Assembly: GCF_013408535.1 (NCBI RefSeq)
Contig: NZ_JACBZA010000001.1
Span: forward strand, 5,912,850-5,976,849
From: Actinopolymorpha cephalotaxi
Lineage (GTDB): Bacteria; Actinomycetota; Actinomycetes; Propionibacteriales; Actinopolymorphaceae
Direction of reading: 5' to 3'
DNA: 64,000 nt
Shown: piece by piece, positions 59,415 to 64,000 of the stretch
How positions within the stretch are numbered: the first letter of the stretch is position 1
How the letters are laid out: every line of letters starts with the position of its first letter
Made by a program: the position numbers and the translations under genes
The notes under the pieces: generated by a model
The model's input: only the letters and a program-made list of their open reading frames with translations
The model's database searches: none
What the model was told of the DNA's origin: nothing

Positions 59415-59586
59415 GGTCACGAGTGCCAGCAGGAGACTCGTCCACCACGGCGCACGGCACGATCCGCGCCGGTCGAGGTGGGCGGGACTCGCCAGCCCCG
59501 GCTTGCTGGCCGGCAACCCTCCTCCGCGGTGGGGTGCCCCGGGTGAGGACCAGGTCGCGCCGACCGGTGCGGCAAGCGCGGGACCC
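59415..59586 (+). promoter_or_regulatory. SAM-IV riboswitch
   Basis: The region carries the characteristic blocks of the actinobacterial SAM-IV aptamer in order: GGTCACGAGTGCCAGC, then after an enlarged hairpin GCCCCGGCTTGCTGGCCGGC with AACCCTCC, GCGGTGGGGTGCCCCGGGTG with AGGACC, and the 3' pseudoknot block GCGGCAAGCGCGGGACC. Compared with the common form, the peripheral arm between 59431 and 59485 is longer. It lies 38 bp upstream of the aminotransferase start, so S-adenosylmethionine probably lowers expression of the cysteine operon. Identification is from memory of the consensus; a covariance search would settle it. Confidence 0.85.
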
Positions 59587-59623
59587 CACGCCCACCGGGT
59601 CCCCGAGACCTGTGAGGTGCGTC

Positions 59624-61168
59624 GTGAGTCCGTTGAGTGCCGTTGCCGCCAGACCTGTTCGTCCCGTTCGCCGTACCGCCGACATCCCGCTCCCGTCCCC
59701 GGCCGACCGGACGACGTCCGGTGCCGTGCCTTCCGTACGTGGAAATCCGGCGACTCCCGTGGGTGCCGCTCCGCTGCTGCCCGTGGTGGGCGGTGACCTC
59801 CAGGTGCCGCTGGTCACCGGCGAGACCAGGGCGTACGCCAACCTCGACTACGCCGCGAGCGCGCCGTGCCTGTCCGACGTGGCCGCGCATCTGGCGCGGG
59901 TGGCGCCGTACTACGCGAGCGTGCATCGGGGCGCGGGGTACGCGTCGCGGATCAGCACCGCTCGCTACGAACATGCTCGTGCCCAGGTCGCGGCGTTCGT
60001 GGGAGCACGCGCCGACGACGTTGTCGTGTTCACCCGCAACACCACCGACGCGCTGAACCTGCTGGCCCGGTCCGTGCTCGGCCGCACCGAGGACGGCCCC
60101 GACGCCCCCGCCAGCGGCGACGGCAGCGATGGCAGCACCGGCGCCGACGATGCCGGTGACGTGCTCTTCCTCGACATCGAGCACCACGCCAACCTGCTGC
60201 CGTGGCGCCGCGGCCGGCACCGGTGCGTGGTCGCCGGTACGACGCAGCGGGCCACGCTGGTCGCCCTGCGAGCCGAGCTCGCCGCCCGGCCGGCCGCACT
60301 CCTCGCGATCACCGGCGCGTCCAACGTCACCGGCGAGGTGCTTCCCCTGGACGAGATCGTCGCCGCCGCGCACCAGGCCGGCGCCCGCGTCGTCCTGGAC
60401 GCCGCCCAGCTCGCGCCGCACCGGCGGATCGACCTGGCCGCGAGCGGCGTCGACTACGTGGCGTTCTCCGGGCACAAGCTCTACGCGCCGCTGGGTGTGG
60501 GCGCCCTGGTCGGCCGCCGCGACTGGCTGGACGCGGCCCCGGCGTACCTCCCCGGCGGCGGCGCCGTCCGCGAGGTCACCCTCACCGGCACCACCTGGGC
60601 GGACGCACCGCAGCGGCACGAGGGCGGCACCCCCAACGTGCTCGGCGCGGCGGCACTCGGCCAGGCCTGCGAGACGCTGGCCGCACTGCCCGACGGCGCG
60701 CTGGCCGCGCACGAGGAGGCCCTGCGGGCCCGGCTGGTCGCTCGCCTGGACGCCCTGCCCGGCGTACGCCGGCACCGGATCTGGCGGGACAGCCCGGACG
60801 CGATCGGCGTGGTGGCGTTCAGCATCGAGGGCTACCACCCCGGACTCGCCGCGGCGTACCTCTCCGCCGAGCACGGCATCGGCGTCCGCGACGGTAAGTT
60901 CTGCGCGCACCCGCTGCTGTCCCGGCTGGGCGCGCCCGACGGGACGCTGCGGGCGAGCTTCGGCGTCGGCAGCACCCTGGCCGACGTCGACCGGCTCGCC
61001 GACGCGGTCGAGGACCTGCTGGTGAACGGGCCGCGGTGGGAGTACGCCGTGGTCGACGGGCGCTGGGAGCCGGTGGACGACACCCGGCCGGTGCCGGAGT
61101 GGGCCGGCGCGACGACCGTCGGTACTGACAGCGGCGCGTCGCCGTGCGAGCGCGAGGCCCGCCCGTGA
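59624..61168 (+). CDS. class V aminotransferase, cysteine desulfurase-like
   Basis: A 514-residue PLP enzyme of the SufS/CsdA/EgtE group. The PLP lysine is in AFSGHKLYAPLGVG (Lys285), the pyridine-binding Asp in VVLDAAQLAPH (Asp259), and a cysteine in GVRDGKFCAHPLL (Cys427), at the place of the SufS catalytic loop. An acidic Gly/Ser insertion (about 156-179) and a 50-residue Pro/Arg leader are unlike standard SufS, which has about 410 residues. GTG at 59624 with GAGGTG upstream. It is transcribed behind a SAM-IV riboswitch and followed by cysteine dioxygenase and rhodanese, so it probably mobilises sulfur from cysteine or a related thiol. Confidence 0.88.
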   Translation: MSPLSAVAARPVRPVRRTADIPLPSPADRTTSGAVPSVRGNPATPVGAAPLLPVVGGDLQVPLVTGETRAYANLDYAASAPCLSDVAAHLARVAPYYASVHRGAGYASRISTARYEHARAQVAAFVGARADDVVVFTRNTTDALNLLARSVLGRTEDGPDAPASGDGSDGSTGADDAGDVLFLDIEHHANLLPWRRGRHRCVVAGTTQRATLVALRAELAARPAALLAITGASNVTGEVLPLDEIVAAAHQAGARVVLDAAQLAPHRRIDLAASGVDYVAFSGHKLYAPLGVGALVGRRDWLDAAPAYLPGGGAVREVTLTGTTWADAPQRHEGGTPNVLGAAALGQACETLAALPDGALAAHEEALRARLVARLDALPGVRRHRIWRDSPDAIGVVAFSIEGYHPGLAAAYLSAEHGIGVRDGKFCAHPLLSRLGAPDGTLRASFGVGSTLADVDRLADAVEDLLVNGPRWEYAVVDGRWEPVDDTRPVPEWAGATTVGTDSGASPCEREARP

Positions 61169-61275
61169 CCATCCGTCGCCTGCCCCTGCTCGACGTCTTC
61201 TGGAACGGCCGCCGGGGCGACCACTTCGACCAGCGGTGTCGGTGCGCCGCTGGTCCGCCCTCCCGACCTGCCTGA
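61165..61275 (+). CDS. possible small ORF with adjacent cysteine codons
   Basis: A 36-codon ORF whose GTG overlaps the aminotransferase stop (GTGA) and which ends 80 bp before the cysteine dioxygenase gene. It reads VTIRRLPLLDVFWNGRRGDH, then FDQRCRCAAGPPSRPA. The two cysteine codons (CRC) lie inside a strong hairpin (61228-61255). This would suit cysteine-responsive attenuation, but it could equally be a non-functional frame. Confidence 0.3.
   Translation: MTIRRLPLLDVFWNGRRGDHFDQRCRCAAGPPSRPA
61228..61255 (+). terminator. 9-bp stem-loop before the cysteine dioxygenase gene
   Basis: Perfect arms GACCAGCGG (61228-61236) and CCGCTGGTC (61247-61255) enclose a 10-nt loop, inside the 187-bp gap between aminotransferase and dioxygenase. 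No T-run follows. It may attenuate the downstream pair or process the transcript. Confidence 0.4.
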
Positions 61276-61355
61276 AGCACACCTGCCCGGCACGGGCGTG
61301 GGACCAGCGGTTCGAGCAACCCATCGTCGGCTCGACTCGTTCCCCGGAGACACCC

Positions 61356-61967
61356 ATGTCCGCGACATCCCTGACCTTCAGCGACACCTCCGTCCCCTTC
61401 CCCGCCGGACACCAGGCGGGCCGGTTCACCGTCGACGTACCCAGCGTCGCCTCCGCCGCCGCGCTGGTACGCCGGGTCGCCGCCGAGCCGCGACTGTGGC
61501 AGGACCGGCTACGTTTCGGCCACGGCGGCGAACGCTGGTACGCCCGCCTCGACGTCGACCCCGACCACGAGGTGTGGCTGATCGCCTGGCTGCCCGGACA
61601 GGGCACCGGCCTGCACGACCACGGCGAGGCACTCGGCGCGTTCACGGTGGTGCGGGGTGCGCTGACCGAGACCACCGTCACTCCGGCCGGCCCCGACGCG
61701 GCCGACGCGGCCGACGCGGCCGACGGCGCCCTGCCCGGTGGCCGGATCACCCCGGGCACCGTCGTACGCCCTGCTCGCCGGCACTTCGGCGCGGGTCAGG
61801 TCCGCGGCTTCGGGTACGAACACGTCCATGACGTCGCCAACTCCGGCGACGTGCCCGCCGTCAGCGTCCACGCGTACGCGCCCGAACTCACCGCCATGAC
61901 GAGGTACGCCGTGGTGGACCGGCGGCTGACGGTGCTGTCCTCCGAACGCGTAGGAGTCGACTGGTGA
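61356..61967 (+). CDS. cysteine dioxygenase
   Basis: A 203-residue cupin of the type I cysteine dioxygenase family, which oxidises cysteine to cysteine sulfinate with iron and oxygen. The metal histidines are His87 and His89 (GTGLHDHGEALGAF) and one in EHVHDVAN (probably His158). A tandem 9-bp repeat (61695-61721) inserts ADAADAADAAD into a surface loop. ATG at 61356 with GGAGA upstream. Together with the desulfurase-like enzyme and rhodanese it removes excess cysteine sulfur. Confidence 0.9.
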   Translation: MSATSLTFSDTSVPFPAGHQAGRFTVDVPSVASAAALVRRVAAEPRLWQDRLRFGHGGERWYARLDVDPDHEVWLIAWLPGQGTGLHDHGEALGAFTVVRGALTETTVTPAGPDAADAADAADGALPGGRITPGTVVRPARRHFGAGQVRGFGYEHVHDVANSGDVPAVSVHAYAPELTAMTRYAVVDRRLTVLSSERVGVDW

Positions 61968-62464
61968 CCACCCCCGTGAGGCCAACGTCCGAGCACCCCT
62001 CGCCGGAGCACCCCACGCCCGAACGGGCCGCGTCCGTACGCCGCTCCACGCCCGAACGCGGCACGCCCGAACGTCGCACGATCGACGACGTGCTCGCGCA
62101 GGCGCGCGCCCGGCTGAACCGCCTCAGCCCGGAGCAGGCGTACGACCGGGTGCGGGCCGGCGCGGTGCTGGTCGACATCCGGCCCAGCGAGCAGCGGGCC
62201 CGGGAAGGTCAGGTCGAGGGTGCGGTCCCGGGCGCGCTGGTGGTCGAACGCAACGTCCTGGAATGGCGGTTCGACCCGGCCGGCGACGCTCGGCTGCCGG
62301 AGGCGACGGGGTACGACGTGGAGGTCCTCGTCCTGTGCTCGGAGGGCTACACCTCCAGCCTCGCGGCGGCCGCGCTGCAGGACCTCGGCCTGCACCGCGC
62401 CACCGACGTGGACGGCGGCTTCGTGGCCTGGGCCGCGGCCGGCCTGCCCACCCGCACCGGCTGA
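61964..62464 (+). CDS. rhodanese-like sulfurtransferase
   Basis: A 166-residue single-domain rhodanese. The N-terminal 40 residues are Pro/Glu/Arg-rich. The domain follows: AYDRVRAGAVLVDIRPSEQR, then the catalytic loop CSEGYTS (Cys125) in VEVLVLCSEGYTSSLAAAAL, and ATDVDGGFVAWAAAGLP. GTG at 61964 overlaps the dioxygenase stop (GTGA). Rhodanese genes commonly accompany cysteine dioxygenase in actinobacteria, handling persulfide or thiosulfate. It ends the operon; element B follows 30 bp later. Confidence 0.9.
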   Translation: MTTPVRPTSEHPSPEHPTPERAASVRRSTPERGTPERRTIDDVLAQARARLNRLSPEQAYDRVRAGAVLVDIRPSEQRAREGQVEGAVPGALVVERNVLEWRFDPAGDARLPEATGYDVEVLVLCSEGYTSSLAAAALQDLGLHRATDVDGGFVAWAAAGLPTRTG

Positions 62465-62493
62465 CCGAGCCGAGCTCCCGGTCACGAGTCGGA

Positions 62494-62778
62494 GATTCTT
62501 CCGCGGAAGAATCCGCGGCGCTCGGGCCCGCCGGTCCTGACCTGGTGCGGGCGCGCCGATGTGGCCGGCCGAAGCGTGAAGACGAACGGGTGTCAGGGCC
62601 ACCGCGAGGTTTCGCACTACGGTCGCCGGACCGTCGTGCCCGCCGAAGCGTGAAAACCCGCCGCGGTCGTAGCCACCTGCCGTCTCCCCACTTCCGTCCG
62701 GCCGGCCTGGCGGCTGTTCTCGCTTGAGCTGTGGGCCGACGTTCGCGGTCGGGGCCGGGATTCTTCCGCGGAAGAATC
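62494..62778. repeat. composite intergenic element B: palindromes flanking two 74-bp-spaced dyad units
   Basis: Perfect 20-bp palindromes GATTCTTCCGCGGAAGAATC at 62494-62513 and 62759-62778 bracket two units starting CCGAAGCGTGAA at 62569 and 62643, again exactly 74 bp apart as in element A. The first unit continues into CAGGGCCACC and closes with GGTTTCGCACTACGG, the imperfect complement of its start. The element fills the gap between the convergent rhodanese and methyltransferase genes and is oriented on the plus strand relative to its core. CTCGGGCC lies just inside the left palindrome and also flanks the right palindrome of element A. Confidence 0.75.
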
Positions 62779-62809
62779 CGACGAGGCCGGCAGGTTCTTG
62801 GGCCGCGGA

Positions 62810-63475
62810 TCAGCTCCGCCGCGCCCGGAACAGGCTGTGCCCGCTGTCTCCTTCGGGCACGAACTCCTCTCCGGTGATAGTGAGCCCCGCCCGCGTCAGC
62901 CATCCGCGGTAGGTCGCGGCGTCGGCGTGGCTCCACCACATCGGCGCGCCGAGCCAGTTCTCCTCCGAGCCCGTCCAGGCGGTGTGGCCGGCCGTGGCGA
63001 GGAGCCGGCCGCCGGGCCGCAGCCAGGACGCGATCCGGGCCAGCAGCGCCGGCTGCTCGTCCAGTGGGACGTGGATGAGGGCGTACAGGCAGACGACCGC
63101 GTCGAAGGACCCGGCCGGGAACTCCACCGCCGTGGCGTCGGCCCGCAGGAACGTCGCGCCGGGTACGAGGGCGCGCGCACGTGCGATCTGGACGTCGCTG
63201 AGGTCGACGCCGGTGACCGCGTACCCCGCCTCGTGCAGCGCCCGGGCCACCGGCACCCCACACCCGCACCCCAGGTCGAGCACCGCGCCACCAGCGGGAA
63301 CGCGGGCGGTCAGCTCGTCGATCCACCGCGCGTACCGCGGGTCGTCACCGTCGTCACCGTCGTCACCGTCACCGCGGTAGGCGTACGAGATCGCGTCGTA
63401 TCCCCGGCGGACGATCTGTTTCGGATCGGTCTCCGGATCGGTCTCCGGACCAGGTTCCGGGTCTTGGCCTGCCAC
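62810..63475 (-). CDS. class I SAM-dependent methyltransferase
   Basis: A 221-residue methyltransferase with the Rossmann motif I (AVLDLGCGCGVPVARALHEA), motif II (YAVTGVDLSDVQIARARAL), FDAVVCLYALIHVPLDEQPA and LRPGGRLLATAGHTAWTG. The last part (WWSHADAATYRGWLTRAGLT) resembles small-molecule or quinone-type methylases. In-frame repeats encode PETDPETDP near the start and DGDDGDDGDD in a loop. Substrate unknown. It converges on the cysteine operon across element B. Confidence 0.9.
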   Translation of the reverse strand: MAGQDPEPGPETDPETDPKQIVRRGYDAISYAYRGDGDDGDDGDDPRYARWIDELTARVPAGGAVLDLGCGCGVPVARALHEAGYAVTGVDLSDVQIARARALVPGATFLRADATAVEFPAGSFDAVVCLYALIHVPLDEQPALLARIASWLRPGGRLLATAGHTAWTGSEENWLGAPMWWSHADAATYRGWLTRAGLTITGEEFVPEGDSGHSLFRARRS

Positions 63476-63554
63476 ACCGCAGAACCGTAGGGATTCCCGC
63501 CCCCGACCGCGACCGGTTTCGACCGCCGGCCGGGATCAGGCGCCGAACGTGGCT

Positions 63555-64000
63555 TCAGCTGGTTCGAAGCACCGCCCACAGGTCGGCGCCGCGGCGCAGG
63601 CCCAGCGCGAGGCCGGGCCGCCAGCCGGGCGGGTCGGTCTCGGTGAGCAGGGAGTACGCGATGGCGGGGCTGAACTCTCCCGCCCGCACGCTCGCGCCGA
63701 CGCCGCACTGCCCGTCGGACTCACCCGGCGGGCGGGCCCACACCTGCATGTCCAGCGCGTGCGAGCCGCCGAGGCGCGGTGCCTGCCCGACCCGCTGACC
63801 AGGCGGGTTGCACCACTGCGCGTCCTCCGTCGGCCGGCCGTTGCGGCTGGTGTCGACGAGGAACCGCGACGAGATCCCCTTCGCGCCGAGCGCGTCCGCG
63901 ATCGCGTGGCCGTAGTCGACGTTCGCCTCCGTGGACCGGTAGTTGGACACGTTCAGCGAGAAGCCGCGGGCGTTCGCCACGTGCGCCCGGCGCAGCCGCT
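63555..64000 (-). CDS. glycoside hydrolase family 6 (partial, N-terminus off the window)
   Basis: The C-terminal 147 residues of a GH6 cellulase or cellobiohydrolase. Characteristic stretches are ARGFSLNVSNYRSTEANVDY, FLVDTSRNG, WCNPPGQRVGQ, and LDMQVWARPPGESDGQCG with AGEFSPAIAYSLL; the last holds the conserved PPGESDG and EF motifs. It cleaves beta-1,4-glucan. The gene continues beyond the right edge, so signal peptide, any binding module and the catalytic Asp region lie outside. No second domain follows the catalytic part. Confidence 0.88.
   Translation of the reverse strand, partial: RLRRAHVANARGFSLNVSNYRSTEANVDYGHAIADALGAKGISSRFLVDTSRNGRPTEDAQWCNPPGQRVGQAPRLGGSHALDMQVWARPPGESDGQCGVGASVRAGEFSPAIAYSLLTETDPPGWRPGLALGLRRGADLWAVLRTS

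Noticed and set aside
35276-62778. Pair of insertion-sequence ends bounding a 27-kb composite transposon
   Set aside because: The two composite elements are in opposite orientation, but no transposase is encoded and the genes between them are mostly ordinary chromosomal functions; no target duplications were seen.
1-64000. tRNA or rRNA genes, prophage genes
   Set aside because: No cloverleaf with T-arm GGTTCGAATCC-type box, no rRNA core sequence, and no capsid, terminase or integrase motif was recognised; this was by reading only, so a tRNA scan could still add one.

Overview
This window is chromosomal DNA of a very GC-rich actinobacterium. The signs are GTG starts in about a third of genes, G/C at nearly every third codon position, 4-bp stop/start overlaps inside operons, a SAM-IV riboswitch, and families typical of soil actinomycetes (a cellulase, peptide and sugar ABC importers, NarL-type two-component systems). 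The gene mix would fit Nocardioidaceae/Kribbella/Actinopolymorpha-like bacteria, but the genus cannot be fixed from the sequence alone. I see no rRNA, tRNA, transposase, integrase or CRISPR array.

Layout. 1-5.1 kb: partial nitronate monooxygenase, an AAA ATPase, a GntR/DUF1648 pair and an MFS exporter; the ATPase and the exporter share unusual CTAG-rich upstream sequences. 4.9-12.3 kb: two divergent surface-glycan operons (Wzy/ligase-like protein, small beta-helix-type exported protein and GT4 on the minus strand; Wzx-like flippase, WecG/TagA transferase and acyltransferase on the plus strand). 12.5-23.6 kb: a VirB8/TcpC-like protein, a two-domain peptidoglycan hydrolase, an acidic tail-anchored protein, a MinD-like ATPase with a very long disordered N-terminus, an Hsp70 homologue, a NERD-like membrane protein and a VirB6/TrbL-like membrane protein. 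24.0-35.3 kb, all plus strand: serine hydrolase, membrane protein, alpha/beta hydrolase, two-component pair and a Dpp/Opp-type importer. 35.6-41.8 kb: VirB4-like ATPase, PrgI-like protein, VirB2-sized membrane protein and a second VirB8/TcpC-like protein. Together with the 12.5-23.6 kb block these make a type IV secretion-like apparatus split by 12 kb of unrelated genes. 41.9-46.7 kb: CsaB, DUF5693 and flippase (pyruvylated wall polymer). 47-64 kb: Fpg/Nei glycosylase, Aat, EcsC protein, sugar ABC importer, a degenerate ParA-like protein, a second two-component pair, a PanE-like reductase, GT39, a SAM-IV-controlled cysteine operon (class V aminotransferase, cysteine dioxygenase, rhodanese), a methyltransferase and the C-terminal part of a GH6 cellulase.

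The signals most worth following are four. (1) Two copies of a composite intergenic element, each bounded by the palindrome GATTCTTCCGCGGAAGAATC or its 18-bp core and each carrying two partly palindromic units exactly 74 bp apart. (2) The split secretion locus with its own Hsp70 and MinD-like ATPase and no relaxase or coupling protein in view. (3) An identical 18-bp motif upstream of the VirB6-like gene and of the large VirB8-like gene, tying the two halves together. (4) Candidate leader-peptide and riboswitch control of the peptide importer and the cysteine operon. Short in-frame tandem repeats, mostly in tails and linkers of proteins, recur through the whole window.
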